Shown: positions 12,060 to 23,850 of the stretch, piece by piece
Position numbering within the stretch: position 1 is the stretch's first letter
Layout of the letters: each line of letters starts with the position of its first letter
Assembly (NCBI RefSeq): GCF_003255815.1
Contig: NC_037668.1
Coordinates: 83,401,915 to 83,465,914, forward strand
Source: Theropithecus gelada
Lineage: Eukaryota > Chordata > Mammalia > Primates > Cercopithecidae
Length of the DNA: 64,000 nucleotides
Direction of reading: 5' to 3'
The notes under the pieces: generated by a model
Seen by the model: the letters and a program-made list of their open reading frames with translations, nothing else
Database searches by the model: none
Told to the model about the DNA's origin: nothing
Made by a program: the position numbers and the translations under genes

Positions 12060-12775
12060 GGAGGTGAAATTTAATCCCCTACCCTTTGACTCTGGGTTGG
12101 TCTTAGTGACTTACTTTACCAAAAAGATGCATCCAAAAGGATGTTCTAGACCCTCTGAGGTGAGGTTGTAAGAAGGCTTGCCATTCTTCCTGGTTCTCTT
12201 GGAATGCTCCTTCTTGGGTCACTTCCTCTCATGGTATGAGAAACCATCCTTGTTGCCCAGGCTGGAGTGCAGTGGTGTGATCTCGGCTCACTGCAACCTC
12301 CGCCTCCCAGATTCAAGTCATTCTCCTGCCTCAGCCTCTCAAGTAGCTGGGATTTTAGGCATCTGCCACCATGCCCGGCTCATATTTTTTGTATTTTCAG
12401 TAGAGGGGGTTTCACCATTTTAGTCAGGTTGGTGTCGAACTCCCGACCTCAAGTGATCCGCGCGTGTTGGCCTCCCGAAGTGCTGGGATTACAGGCATGA
12501 GCCACTGCGCCTGGCTGGCGCTCCTTTTGATAGTCCCTCTGCAGGGACATTCAGTACCTACTGGCAGTCATGTGAGTGTATCATCTTGGATAGACAGAGG
12601 GTAGAGACTTCAGATGACTCCAGCCCAAGCAACCACCTAAGAAATTCTAAGTGAGAACTGCCTTACTGAACACAGTTAACTCAGAGAACCATGAATGAAA
12701 ATAAAAAATTGATGTTTTAAGTCACTAAATTTTGGGGTAGTTTGTTATGCAGGAACAGATAATCTGAACAGCAGC
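12060..12775 (+). mobile_element. MLT1-type MaLR LTR, split by an Alu
   Basis: The 5' part (about 12060-12245) and the 3' part (about 12520-12775) flank an antisense Alu. The 3' end shows the strong MLT1 terminus signature 'gttttaagtcactaaatttt' followed by 'ggggtagtttgttatgcag'. Internal text includes 'cagatgactccagcccaagc'. The Alu inserted into an existing LTR. Confidence 0.75.
12246..12519 (-). mobile_element. Alu, antisense, lacking its poly-A end
   Basis: Begins at 'cttgttgcccaggctggag' and ends with 'gagccactgcgcctggc', the reverse complement of the Alu head. The poly-T of an antisense copy is missing, so the 3' end is truncated. It sits inside an MLT1 LTR. Confidence 0.9.
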
Positions 12776-13750
12776 CCTCCTTTCTGTAGGCTCAGATGTA
12801 TTCTGAGCTCCCCGTGAACTGAGGGACAGGTACCTTGTCTTCCTCAGAACGACCCCACCCTGCCTGTGTATAAAGTTTTGTTCCTGGGTTAAGCTTGTCT
12901 GCCTGGCCTCTTTCCTCCAGATGATGACTTCTCTCCCAGGATAATTCCACCATATTTATCCCATCATTCCACTTACAATTCCCAGACATATCTCTATCCC
13001 AAGGGTAAATCATGGCTTAAGCTCTAGCTGGGAACTCTGTCTATACAAAATGAGGTATTTACTCTAACACAATTGTATGTATTCATGAAATTCTTTTTCC
13101 CTTTAGCGTTCTATTATGGTAAATTTTTCATGTCATTAAAAATTTTGCAAAATTAATATTCCGTCATTTGAATGTATATCATTACTCATTTGTAAGTTTT
13201 TGGAAAATTACCTCCTCCTCCTTTTTTTTTTTTTTCTTAAACTGTAAAGAAGGTTGAGATGAGTATCTTTGTCCACAAATTTTTACCCAGGTCTTTAAGG
13301 AAATAATCAAGTGTTCAGCAAAGGGTATGCTTTTCTTTAAAAAAAAAAAAAAACTTGAAATATAATGCCACGTCACTTTTCAGAAAGATTGTAGCAAGTG
13401 GTCTGCCTCCGGTCAATTTGATGGGCAGAGATGGTATTTCCTTACGATTTTAATTTGCTTTTCTTTGACTCTTAGTGATGTTGAGTAAAAAATGTTTTTA
13501 GCCTTTCACATTTCTGCTGTACTGTTTCTGTTTCTTTATTTGTTATTAATTATCTACTATGTGCCAAGAAAGCAACTTGACACCAGAAAGTGAGGAGTAT
13601 GGCATACTACCCCTTGTGGGCTCTGAAGTGGACCACAGGCTGGAGGGACAGAGTGAGACAGACGAGCAGCTGGCCCGGGTCTGGCCGTGTTCTCAACCAG
13701 TCACCTGGTGGATCTGCAATGTGCTTGAAAGGCTGCTGTGGGCTTTGTGG
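12776..13750. other. Unassigned non-coding sequence
   Basis: T-runs at about 13220-13235 and an A-run at about 13340-13353. No gene recognised; old L1-like pieces are possible in 13020-13540. Confidence 0.4.
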
Positions 13751-13754
13751 AAAG

Positions 13755-13932
13755 ACATCAGCATGGAATTGGCTTCAGACATGCCTACCTTCAAATGCTG
13801 GCTCTGCCACTAACCAGCTGGGTGACTTCTGTCAAGTTATTTAATCTCCTCAGCATCAGTTGTCTCAACGGTAAAATGAGTAAAATGCCATGTCCCTTGT
13901 AAATCTGTTGTTAGGATGAAAAGAGATAGTAA
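13755..13932 (+). repeat. MIR SINE
   Basis: Shows 'ctggctctgccactaacca', 'gctgggtgacttctgtcaag' and 'gtaaaatgagtaaaatgcc', the core of a sense MIR. An Alu follows directly. Confidence 0.8.
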
Positions 13933-14183
13933 GGCTGGGTGCAGTGGCTCATGCCTATAATCCCAGCACTTTGGGAGGCCAAGGTGGGTAGATCACCTGA
14001 GGTCAGGAGTTTGAGACCAGCCTGGCCAACATGGTGAAACCCTGTCTCTACTAAAAGTACAAAAATTAACTGGGCATGGTGGCAGGCACTTGGAATCCTA
14101 GCTACTCGAGAGGCTGAAGTTGCAGTGAGCTGAGATCGTGCCATTGCATTCCAGCCTGGGTGACAACAGAGAGACTCTGTGTC

Positions 14184-14211
<28 letters not shown>
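13933..14211 (+). mobile_element. Alu with internal deletion
   Basis: Starts 'ggctgggtgcagtggctcat' and ends in a pure A tract (about 14185-14211). In the right arm, 'gagaggctgaagttgcagtg' shows that about 30 bp between the usual 'gaggctgag' and the 'gttgcagtgagc' block are gone. Confidence 0.9.
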
Positions 14212-14262
<51 letters not shown>

Positions 14263-14266
14263 AAAG
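14212..14266 (+). repeat. GAAA microsatellite at Alu tail
   Basis: About 13 units of GAAA grown from the Alu poly-A tail. Likely length-variable. Confidence 0.95.
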
Positions 14267-14289
14267 AAATAGTAAAAAGCTAATAAAAA

Positions 14290-14930
14290 TAAACATGGTA
14301 TCTACTCAGTAACCATCAAATCCTATTCCACCTCTTCATCTTTGGAGTCCATTTGTCTCCCTGCTGTACTGCTGCTGGACAGGCTACATAATTTGTGGGG
14401 CCTTACTGCATTCAGCTCTAGCATTTCTTAATGCTTCTACTGTTCCAGCTCTAACCTGATCTCCCTGTTCAATGTCTCATCCTCCAATCTATTTGCCATA
14501 CCACCTCTGACTGTCTTTCTCAAACTCAATCTAATTTTGTTACTACTTTACTGAAGGTCCTTCAAAAGCTCCTTAATGTGATTGAGACCTGGCTCTTACT
14601 AACCTTCCAGCATGGCTTCTCATCTTGCCGTGCTCTGTCTTCTGGCTGTACAGAACTTCCTGGAGTCCCTGACACAGCTTTGACCTTCTTAGAGCTTGAT
14701 GCCTTGGAACATGCTGTGTCTTTGTTAGGACTCTTTTTTCCTCTCCTCTCCGTGTGGTTAACTCCAACTCATCCCTCAGGAATTAGTTCCAAGTTGGGTC
14801 AGGCACTCCCTCCTCCAAGCTTCCCTGTCCCAGCACACAGAACAGGGAGACACCAAACACACATTTCCCTCTCTATCACTGGATAATGGCTCCTTGAGGG
14901 CAGGAATAACATCTTCATTTGGACACCCGT
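14290..14930 (-). repeat. L2 LINE 3' region, antisense
   Basis: Plus-strand text 'tactgaaggtccttcaaaag', 'cttccagcatggcttctcat', 'caggcactccctcctccaag' and 'ggctccttgagggcaggaat' follows the order of an antisense L2 3' end. Confidence 0.7.
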
Positions 14931-15139
14931 CTTTAGAACAAGAACAGGGTTTCTCAACGTCTACGCTGTTGACCAGGACCAGCTGCATAATTTGTAGGGC
15001 CCAGTACCAGACGAAAATACAGAGACTCTTGTTCAAAAGTTACTAAGAATATCAACATGGCAGTAACAGAGCATTAAACAAATGCAGATGCTTTCTGAGA
15101 GCTGGGCCCTGTCTACTGGGCCTGCCCATGAAACCAGCC

Positions 15140-15335
15140 CTGCTAGTGACATTTGGGGCCAGATTATTCTTTCTTGTGGGAAGTGTTTTGTGCATTGTAG
15201 GATGTTTAGCAGCATCCCTGGACTCTTCCCATTAGATGCCAGTAGCATCCTGCCCATCTGTGACAACCAAAAATGTTTCCAGACATTGCCCAAAGTCTCA
15301 ACAATTGTCCCCTGTAGAGAACTGCTGACCTAGAA
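15140..15335 (-). mobile_element. MER5A-like hAT-Charlie element
   Basis: Contains 'gtgcattgtaggatgtttag', 'cagcatccctgg', 'agatgccagtagcatcc' and 'caaccaaaaatgtttccaga', the reverse complement of the MER5A body. The same family occurs in the opposite orientation at 24455. Confidence 0.7.
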
Positions 15336-15359
15336 GACCTTAGATACTTGAGGATGTAT

Positions 15360-15925
15360 TTATTAGTCAGGGTTCTCTAGAGGGACAGAAATAGTCAATC
15401 AACTATATGTATATAGGAAAGGGAGTTTATTAAGGAGAATTGATTCACACCATCACAAGGTAAAAGTCCCACAATAGGCCGTTTGCAAGTTGAGGAGCAA
15501 GGAAGCCAGTGGTGGGTCTGTCTGAGTCCCCAAATCTCAAAAGAAGGGAAGCCAACAGTGCAGCCTTTAGTCTGTGGGTAAAGGCCCAAGAGCCCCTGGA
15601 AAACCACTGGTGTAGGTCCAAGAGTCCAAAAGCTGAAGAACTTGGAGTCTGATGTTCGAGGACAGGAAGCATCCAGCACGGGAGAAAGATGAAGGCTGGA
15701 AGACTCAGCAAATCTAGTTCTTCCACGTTCTTCTGCCTGCTTTATCCTAGCCGTGCTGGCAGCTGATTTGATGGTGCCCTCCCAGACTAAGAGCGGGTCT
15801 GCCTCTCGCAGTTGACTGACTCGAACGTTAATCTCCGTTGACATCACCCTCACAGACACACCCAGGAATAGTATTTCACATCCTTCAATCCAATCAAGTT
15901 GATACTCAATACTAACCATCACGAT
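15360..15925. repeat. High-copy primate interspersed repeat, family not assigned
   Basis: Begins with the familiar 'tattagtcagggttctctag' and continues 'gggagtttattaaggagaat', 'caagttgaggagcaaggaag' and 'acttggagtctgatgttcga'. I recognise it as a recurrent genomic repeat but will not name the family. The 186-codon minus-strand frame over it is a by-product of the repeat, not a gene. Confidence 0.6.
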
Positions 15926-16865
15926 GTGCCTGTGCTTTACTAGAAGTAAGGGCAAAGTGCCCTGGGGAACCCAACCAGTCTGAGGGAGGCTTCCTGGAGA
16001 TGTGATGTCTCAGGAGAGGTGCCTAACGATAAGTAGTATTTGGATAAAATGTACAACCTGGCTAAGTAAGCTTGTTGAACAAGAACCCCAAGGAGTGTTG
16101 GGAGGAGACTATCCAATAAAGCCAGGGAAGCCTTGGAAACCTCCAGATGAGTCACACATCTGGGGGTTTTACTTGGGTGGGCAGAAGGTCCCTAGGCTGT
16201 GAGATTTATAATGAGAAAGCAGCTTTGAAGTTCTTCCCTTGGAGTTTTTTCAGGGTTAGGGGTAGAGGAAGCCTTGAGGATCACAAGGAACCCTGGACTA
16301 TAAAACCCTGGGCAGGCTTCTTAAAAACAGAGGTCAGGACTGCCACCCTCAACCAGTCTAAATGCTTAAATGCTAATATGTGTGCCACTCATTGGAGCTG
16401 GGCGTGGCCTATCTTCTCATCTCCCTCAGGTTCTCCTACCCCCAAGGACTCCTGAGGATGCTGCAAACAGGTTACCCCATTTGTCTTGCTGGGGAAAGAA
16501 GGTGGAATGCTGTGGCTTTGGGGGCTGCAGAATCCAGGTGGAGATGGCAGGTGGTATTTCTTGGGACCAATGCTAGGAAACCAGTTGTCAGGTCAGATGT
16601 TGAGGAAAATGGTGAGTTTCTTAGACCCATGTGAAGGAAAACCTCCTTATCTTCCTCAAGCTAGGACCAGCTGGTTGAGCCTTGCTACTGGTCAGTATCA
16701 TCAGTCTGGTTCCCATAAAAATAGCTACTTGGAGAAGGCATTCTCCTGAGCAGAAAGAGAGCATAGGTCAGATGAGATTCCAGGAGATGCAGATTACATG
16801 ACCCTTCGTGGAGTTGGGTCTTCCTTGAAGCCCATGCTTTTACACACACTTGTACACACACCCCT
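15926..16865. other. Unassigned non-coding sequence
   Basis: Several overlapping short frames with no protein family resemblance. No gene is supported. Confidence 0.4.
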
Positions 16866-16869
16866 ACAT

Positions 16870-17045
16870 TCTAGCCATGTGACTTGCAATAGTTACTTAA
16901 CCCCTCTGTGCCACAGTTTTCTCATCTTTAGAATGGGCATAAGAATGCTATTGACTTCATAGGGTTATAGTGGGTAAAATGAGATCTTGCGTGCACGTGG
17001 AGGGACTAGCCTCTCCCCTCGGTGGCTAGAACATAATGCCAACTA
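16870..17045 (+). repeat. MIR SINE
   Basis: Includes 'tgtgacttgcaatagttact', 'taacccctctgtgccacag', 'ttttctcatctttagaatgg' and 'catagggttatagtgggtaa', the MIR core. Confidence 0.8.
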
Positions 17046-17059
17046 ATATCTGTTAAAAA

Positions 17060-17545
17060 TCTTCCTTTTTAATTTTTTTAAATTTTAGATTCAGGGGTAC
17101 ATGTGCCTGTTCGTTACATGGGTATCACCGGCATAATGGGGATTGGGCTTCTAGTGTACCCATCACTCAAATATTGGACGTTGTACCCAGTAGATAATTT
17201 TTTCAACCCTCCCCCTCCTCCTGCTTTCCTCCCTCCAGAGTCCCTAGAGTCTACTTTTCCCATCTTTATGTCCATGTTTATGGACATGTTTATGTCTATG
17301 TCCCTATCTTATGTACTCTTTGTTTAGCTCCCACTTATGAGTGAGAACATGAGATATTTGGTTTTTTGCTTCTGAGTCAGTTCACATAGGATAATGGCCT
17401 CCAGCTCCATCCATGTTGCTGCAGAGGACCTGCTTTCACTCTGTTTTATGGCTGTCTAGTATTCCATATGTGTATCACATTTTATCTAGCCAACTGTTGG
17501 TGGACACTTAGGTTGGTTACATGGCTTTGCTCTTGTAACTAGTGC
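17060..17545 (-). mobile_element. L1 LINE 3' end, antisense
   Basis: Carries 'gattcaggggtacatgtgcc', 'ctcccacttatgagtgagaa', 'ggcctccagctccatccatg' and 'ttccatatgtgtatcacatt', the reversed 3' UTR and ORF2 end of a primate L1. The divergence from the youngest L1PA suggests an older PB/M-type copy. Confidence 0.85.
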
Positions 17546-18109
17546 TTAAAAGCTGCTTTTCATCATCTACTGTATCCAGGACCCTTTAAGTGAATCTAGA
17601 TCAACCACATACTTCGAGTCACACTACTTTCAGAAGGTTCTTAGTTCCAACCAGTGAAAATTAGTTCCTACCCTCCACAAAATTATTGGAAGGGAATTGG
17701 AGGCTCCAGATTCTGCAGATTCTAGAGGACCAGATTTCAGAACCAGACAGAAATCAAAGGAGCTCTCTGATGATCAGGGAGACAAATAGCAAGAAGCAAA
17801 CATTCATCTTTTGGAAGATGGCTAGGTCAGTCATCCATCAGTGCCTTCCCCATGGACAGCGGGTGGGAATGAACCCCAATCCTCACTCATCTGGGCAACT
17901 TTGTTGGCAGCTGGGGCAGGGAAGAGGGAGGGCTCCCCTACTACTCAGGCTTTGATAGAGACAACAGGCTGCTCCTTACTGTGGGGTTTCCCTCCAACTA
18001 AGAAGATATGTGGCTGGGCAGCCAAGAAGAGCTGACGAATGTCCCCCTATGCCTACCTCTTTGAATGTCCCACCTCGACACAGATCCGTCTTTCTACATC
18101 TGTTCATCC

Positions 18110-18110
<1 letters not shown>

Positions 18111-18151
<41 letters not shown>
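18111..18151. repeat. CA dinucleotide microsatellite
   Basis: About 20 uninterrupted CA units. The surrounding 17546-18400 holds no gene I can support. Confidence 0.97.
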
Positions 18152-18153
<2 letters not shown>

Positions 18154-18415
18154 TTTTCTTACAACTAAAAATGGTCTCAGCCTCTCCCAAAAGAATAAAA
18201 ACAAAAGCCTGACCAGCTACTGCATCCCTACTATGCCTCCAGTTCTTTCTAAAGCCCAAGGATTAATTATAAAGCTCACTGTTACTATTAGCCACATATG
18301 TAATAGTGGGGAAAATGGCGAGGAAAGAAGAGGGAACTGCAGTAAAATATACAAATAGTTGACACTATCAGGAAGGAAGTAAATAGAGGCTATTGTCTTC
18401 ATTTCTGCATAACTG

Positions 18416-18999
18416 GTGTTTGCAGCCTCTCTTTATTATTCCATTTCAATGTTTGACTTTGTTTTTGCCTTCAGCCAGTGCTTCACTGGTCACCCTTGTG
18501 GGTGGCCCCAATGTTTAGTTTTGAGGGATATGAGCCCTTGGTATGTATGGGGCTGCAGAAGTTTTCCACTGATTTTACTACTAGATATAGCAGAAGTGGG
18601 AGCCACTGAACAGGGGGTGGTTCCTAAATTCCATCTTACTTCTGCATGCTCCCGTAGTTGGCAATCCTATTTTTCTTTGACAATCAGGTTCCTATACCGT
18701 GGTCAGTTTGGTGACTGCCTCTTTTCTTGCCCTGTTTTCTCAGGGGCATAAGGAATCTGAAATGACCAGATGGTCCAGTTCAGTGTGATGGTTGTTATGG
18801 CCCCTCATGGAAGCATTCCTCCCCAAAGCATAGCTTCCCCACAAGTCACTGAACTAACAGATCCCCAAATTGTAGGAAGGGAAAACAAAAGTTATAAGTG
18901 GGGCATGAGAAGTGCAAATCTTTCTCCTATCCCTTGGTTCTGGATGCTTTATTCTGGCTACAACAGCAACAGAACCAAAAATTATTCCCCTATTGAGGG
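18416..18999. other. Unassigned, perhaps part of an ERVL internal region
   Basis: The sequence precedes a recognisable ERVL-type pol remnant and could be its continuation (integrase side), but no motif can be read with confidence. The plus-strand 111-codon frame is not a known protein. Confidence 0.3.
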
Positions 19000-20350
19000 T
19001 ATTTATTACTTTCTGCAGGATAATACCCCATCTTGTGAGGTGTTACCCTGCCGGCATGGGTAATGATTCTTCAACCCACCAAGACACTATTCTGTGAGTA
19101 CAGTAGCTTCTGTTCATGGCCTTATTCTAAAACCAAATGAATCCCATGAGCATAAACTCGTTGTCTGCCTTTCTTCCTCCCTCCCTGTCTTCCTTCCATC
19201 CATTGCAAAGTGGACTTAAAAAGGTACTGCTTGAAGTTTTGCTTCCTGTGCAATCCCTTCTCTATGGTTCCTGGGTGGAATTTCTGTTGCAGTTCACTGG
19301 TCTGAGGTGTCTCCCATGTAACTGTAGATATATGTTGCTGGAGGAGATGAATTATGGCAGGAGTGGGCACTGCGGGAGTGTGATCAGCCTGCCTCTGCCG
19401 CTTGCTTGTGCCTTAAGAGCCTGTAAGGTTGGTCCCACAGATGCTATTTTCATGAATGATGGCCTGCTGCTGGGCTTGGCCAACTTTCTGGCCAGGTGGA
19501 AGACCTAACACTCAGTTCATGGTGTTCAGCTTGGGGTGAGGGCTTACCTTGTGTCCCACTTTCAGTTATTCAGTTGCCAAAAGGGCCCAGTAGCAATCCA
19601 AAAGGTGCTTTATAAAAGGAGCATAATCATTTGCCAAATAGGTACCAGATTTGTCCTTAGACTTCAAGGGCTTTTTATTGTGATTCTTTCTTGGAGACTT
19701 GCTATGGGTGTTGGACAGCATTCTAAGAAGTACTGTTGGATCTGCTGGGTCATCATATACAAGCTGCACCACTGACTGTATTACAGCCTGGCCTAGGCAG
19801 AGATCCCCTTCTAGTGAGTACTCCACTCCAAGCTGGTAGTTTACTCCCCAAGTGGGTTAACATGGCATATCCAAGTGTAGTATATGTTACCACCAAAATT
19901 CCAAGGCTCAGCAATTATTTTGCTTCTTTCTAAGTGGTGGGAAGCACAAGGTACCTCAACTTAATATTCATTTTTGAGAGACTACTGAAAAATGCCTTCG
20001 GATGCTGGCACTTATGGAATTCACAGAAATAAACTCTCTACATTTTCATAGGATTTATTTTTTTGTAGGATTTATGGCTTGCATGTATCCTACAGAAAGC
20101 ATCTATAGTACTTGCTGTTTCCTATGTTTTTGGTCCTAACTTGATGCAATTGACATAGTGAACTGACGTTCTGCCACCTGGGATGGGAATATGATCAAGG
20201 TGCCTATGGCTTAAATTATGGCACAGACCAGGAGTTTTGATACTTCCTTGAGGCAGAACAGGTGTATCTGTTCTTCCAGTATATTCTCTTTCTCCCAGGT
20301 GAAAGCAAACTTCTTCCAGTGTTTTCTGATACTTGGCATAAAAAAACATC
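19000..20350 (-). pseudogene. ERVL-type pol remnant (RNase H region)
   Basis: The minus-strand open piece 19826-19566 (86 codons) ends with a stretch, 'YAPFIKHLLDCYWALLATE', that resembles the start of the ERVL RNase H/connection domain. The neighbouring sequence is consistent with a decayed pol but has many stops and frameshifts. No LTR is visible at either end, and an AluY interrupts the upstream side. It is inactive. The assignment rests on one short motif, so boundaries are approximate. Confidence 0.55.
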
Positions 20351-20631
20351 AGGGCCTGGTACGGTGGCTCACGCCTGTAATCCCAGCACTTTGGGAGGCC
20401 GAGGTGGGTTGATCACGAGGTCAGGAGATCGAGACCATCCTGGCTGACATGGTGAAACCCATCTCTACTAAAAATACAAAAAGTTAGCTGGGCATGGTGG
20501 CAGGCGCCTGTAGTCCCAGCTACCTGGGAGGCTGAGGCAGGAGAATGGCGTGAACCCGAGAGGCAGAGTTTGCAGTTTGCTGAGATTGCGCCACTGCACT
20601 CTAGCCTGGGCGATAGAACAAGACTCCATCT

Positions 20632-20662
<31 letters not shown>
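20351..20662 (+). mobile_element. AluY-like element
   Basis: Full-length Alu from 'gggcctggtacggtggctca' to a long A tail (about 20633-20662). The segment 'gatcacgaggtcaggagatc' followed by 'gagaccatcctggc' is diagnostic of the AluY group. Confidence 0.9.
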
Positions 20663-20665
<3 letters not shown>

Positions 20666-21210
20666 CTGTCTACCAAGTCAGACATTGATGATGATTTACT
20701 TTTTATAATGAGCAAATTTAGAATAGCAGTTTGTGTTAGAGATACCAACTAATTCTCTTTCTTCAAAATCAACATCATCCCTCAACTGTCAAACACTGAT
20801 GATGACATTAGTGTCTAGAATTCCCCCTCCAAGTTCCCTGGGACACAGCAAATAACGTTCTTCCCAATTTGAGCTTAAAGCCCATGGAGAGATAGAAAAA
20901 GGAATCATATATTAAAACTCTGCATTTATTGTTGAAAAAGCTGATTGGAGAATGTGGCTTTAGATCTGAGGCCAAGTGGGTTTGCTTATATCTCATTCCT
21001 AAATTTTGACTTCCTCCTGGTCATTGGCATAGCAGAACCACCACAGGTCTTGTCCTGCAGCTAAAATCTGCCACAGTAAACTCATGGCATGGAGAAGTAA
21101 CATCTATGTGTCCCTTTAGGCAGGCTAGTTTGAAAAAAGAGAAGGAAGTAGTAGTCTAATTTCTTCCCCTAAACTTGACAATCACATATGTGACACTTCT
21201 TCCCATGAAG
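20663..21210. other. Unassigned non-coding sequence
   Basis: Lies between two Alus. No gene or nameable repeat seen. Confidence 0.4.
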
Positions 21211-21222
21211 AAAAATCAGTGG

Positions 21223-21523
21223 TCACTGGGCACGGTGGCTCATGCCTGTAATCCCAGCACTTTGGGAGGCCGAGATGAATGGATCACCTGAGGTCAGGAG
21301 TTCGAGACCAGTCTGACTAACATGGTGGAACCTTGTCTCTACTAAAAAAAATACAAAAATTAGCCGGGTGTGGTGGCACGTGCCTGTAATCCCAGCTACT
21401 TGGGAGGCTGAGGCAGGAGAATTGCTTGAACCCAGGAGGCGGAGGTTGAAGTGAGCCGAGATCATGCCACTGCATTCCAGCCTGGGCAACAGAGTGAGAC
21501 TCTGTCTCAACAACAACAACAAC
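21223..21523 (+). mobile_element. AluS-like element with target duplication
   Basis: Full-length Alu ending in a CAA-repeat tail. It is flanked by the 12-bp direct repeat AAAAATCAGTGG (21211-21222 and 21524-21535), which marks the L1-driven insertion. The 'gatcacctgaggtcaggagt' block is AluS-type. Confidence 0.92.
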
Positions 21524-21535
21524 AAAAATCAGTGG

Positions 21536-22435
21536 GGAATGGGAAAGAGGACAGCAGTATTGTGTTATGCTTCTAGTCTTGGGAGATGGAAGTTGGCCTC
21601 ACATCACTCCCTACTCACTGTGACTCCCCATAACTGGATCCAGTGGTGCCTCCTGTGAATAAATCTAACTAGTCCTCCAACTTTGCATCCCTTACTCTCA
21701 TGCCTGACAGGTGGGCCTAGGTCATGTGTTTGTGCTGTGGCTTCCAAGGCATGCACTTATAGAACATCTTTCATCTTCAGTTGTGATAGTAATAAGGAGG
21801 ATACTGTGTCTACTAATAGTATATGTGATATATATAAAGAAAGACTCCTCCTTAATAGGAATAGGGATTGAATACCAAGCAGCCAGAAAACTAAGCAATG
21901 GCCACGCTCCTCCCCAGAAGTGTGCATGTCTATACATTCCAGGACGGGGTGCTTCATCTGTGTGATCATCAAGGCAACTTCTGGTTGGCAGGTTCTGACC
22001 CACTTTCCTCACTGTTCCTATTTCCTTAGCACCTGGTGCACTAATTGCCAGCCCCATTGCCTGGAGATATGCTCCAGGCTGGGTTTCAGAACTCTCCTTC
22101 GGGGCATACATTTTGACTTTGTCTCCTCATAACTGCAGAAAAATAATTATTCGCCCTGATCAGCCTCAGCCTAAGGCTTTATAAGTCTCATGGAGACTTG
22201 CTTCAGTTTTGTTCAGAAAACTAGTATTTCCTGAGCCTTTGCTCTGTGTTCTCATGATCACAGGTGCTGAAGACACAGAGTGGGTCAAAAGTAGTATGTA
22301 CTCTTTAAATGCTTCCCATCTTGAGGGGTGAGGGCTCCCAATCTGTTGCTATTGTCTGTTTTTCTGTCTAGATGTTGTAATAGACTGTGGGTAAAGGAAG
22401 ACTTCATCTGAGGAAAGAGTTCATAATTTGGGCTA
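21536..22435. other. Unassigned non-coding sequence
   Basis: The 129-codon minus-strand frame at 22111-21722 has no recognisable domain, and I do not call it a gene. The region may be a decayed repeat. Confidence 0.35.
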
Positions 22436-22439
22436 GAGT

Positions 22440-23195
22440 GCTTGTGTTAGTTTCCTAGGACTGCTCCAACAAAATATCGCAAACTGGTTGGCTTAAAACA
22501 ACAGAAATTTATTTTCTCATAATCCTTTTTTGAGACAGGACCTTGCCCTGTCACCCAGGCTGAAGTGCAGTGGCATGATCATGGCTCACTGCAGCCTTGA
22601 CCTCCTGGGCTCAAGTCATTGTTCCACCTCAGCCTCTCAAATAACTGGGACTACAGGTGCATACCACCACACCCAGCTAATTTTTCAATATATTTATTTT
22701 GTAGAGATGAGGTCTCATCATGTTGCCCAGGCTGGCCTCGAACTCCTGGGCTCAAGCAGTCCTCCTGCTTTGGCCTCCCAAAGGGCTGGGATTACAGGTG
22801 TGAGCCACCATGCTTGGCTCTCATAAGTTTGAAGACTAGAAGTCAAAAATCCAGCTTTTGGCAGGGCTCATTCTGTCTGGAGGTCTGATGATAAATCTGC
22901 TCCAGGCCTTTCTCCTGGTGGTTGCCAGTAATCCCTGATGTCCCTTGGTTTATAGCTGCACGACTCCAACCTCTGCCTCTGTCTTCGCATGGCTTTCTCC
23001 CCTGTGTCTGTGTCTCTTCTCCTCTTCGTAAAAGGATGCCAGTCATATTATGGCCTATCCTAAACAGTATGACCTCATCTTAACTGTTATATCTGCAAAG
23101 ATTCTGTTTCCAAATAAGGTCACACTCAAAGGTACTGGAGGTTAGAACCTTACATATCTTTTCTTGTGGGAGACAATTCAACCTGTAATAGCACT
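22440..23195. repeat. Ancient interspersed repeat split by an AluJ
   Basis: The pieces 22440-22526 and 22823-23195 join as one element: 'gttagtttcctaggactgct', 'ggcttaaaacaacagaaatt', then after the Alu 'gaagactagaagtcaaaaat', 'gacctcatcttaactgttat' and 'ccaaataaggtcacactcaa'. A relative occurs at 44936. I do not assign the family name. Confidence 0.7.
22527..22822 (-). mobile_element. AluJ-like element, antisense
   Basis: Starts with 'ttttttgagacaggacctt' and ends 'gagccaccatgcttggc'. The 'cctcctgggctcaagtcatt' and 'gaactcctgggctcaagcag' blocks are of the old AluJ type. It sits within an older repeat. Confidence 0.9.
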
Positions 23196-23675
23196 CAATT
23201 CTTAGGAGATGTCTTTCAACTTCATTTTCTTAAACCAAATGCATTTTTTTTGTCTTTGAAGTGAAGAATACATTTTAGAAGCAGCTCCTCTTCTAAAGTT
23301 TTCTATCCTAGTTATTATCACTCTATAAAATTGTTTAAACTGAAGGTTCTGTGGGCTACATGTCTGGTAGAAAAATGTCCTCCAGTTAACGGTGTGACCC
23401 GCTTCAAAGAAATTGAAGAAACTCCTGGAATTCCAGCCCAGGAGGATATGAAAAATTCCTTCATTGAAATACTAAGAGTCTTGGTAGGGTAGGGATCAGC
23501 AAACGGTAAGGCTTGTTTTTTGAAGTAACAAAAGAAAATCCAAACAAATAAAATGCTGTTTACATTCAGGAGATGGCCAACTTTCCATATAAAGAAAGAA
23601 TTCTTCTTCTAATATATTTGCTTCCATTCAACATTTTTGTTTTCAAGGATCTTATTATTTAGCAGTATAATAACA
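23196..23675. other. Unassigned non-coding sequence
   Basis: No gene or nameable repeat. Confidence 0.4.
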
Positions 23676-23679
23676 TCTG

Positions 23680-23850
23680 ACATTCCTACAATGAATGGCA
23701 GTTTACTAAGGGGTCATATAATAACTCATTTGTACCTTAAAATCATCATGAGACAGGAAGACCAAAGAGACTCCCATTTTACGTATAAGGAAACTGAGGC
23801 AGACTGGAGAGCTGAACTGACTTGCTTAAGATCAGAAAGCTGGTTAGCAA
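23680..23850 (+). repeat. MIR-like SINE
   Basis: Shows 'cccattttacgtataagga', 'aactgaggcagactggagag' and 'gacttgcttaagatcagaaa' in MIR order. Confidence 0.7.

Noticed and set aside
15395..15955. 186-codon minus-strand open frame
   Set aside because: It lies across a high-copy interspersed repeat and has no domain, so it is a repeat by-product.
18111..18151. CRISPR-like regular repeats
   Set aside because: Simple CA microsatellite; the window is primate DNA and has no spacer-repeat array.
22530..22888. Frames with Alu-type protein text
   Set aside because: Translations of an antisense Alu, seen likewise in the other Alus of the window.
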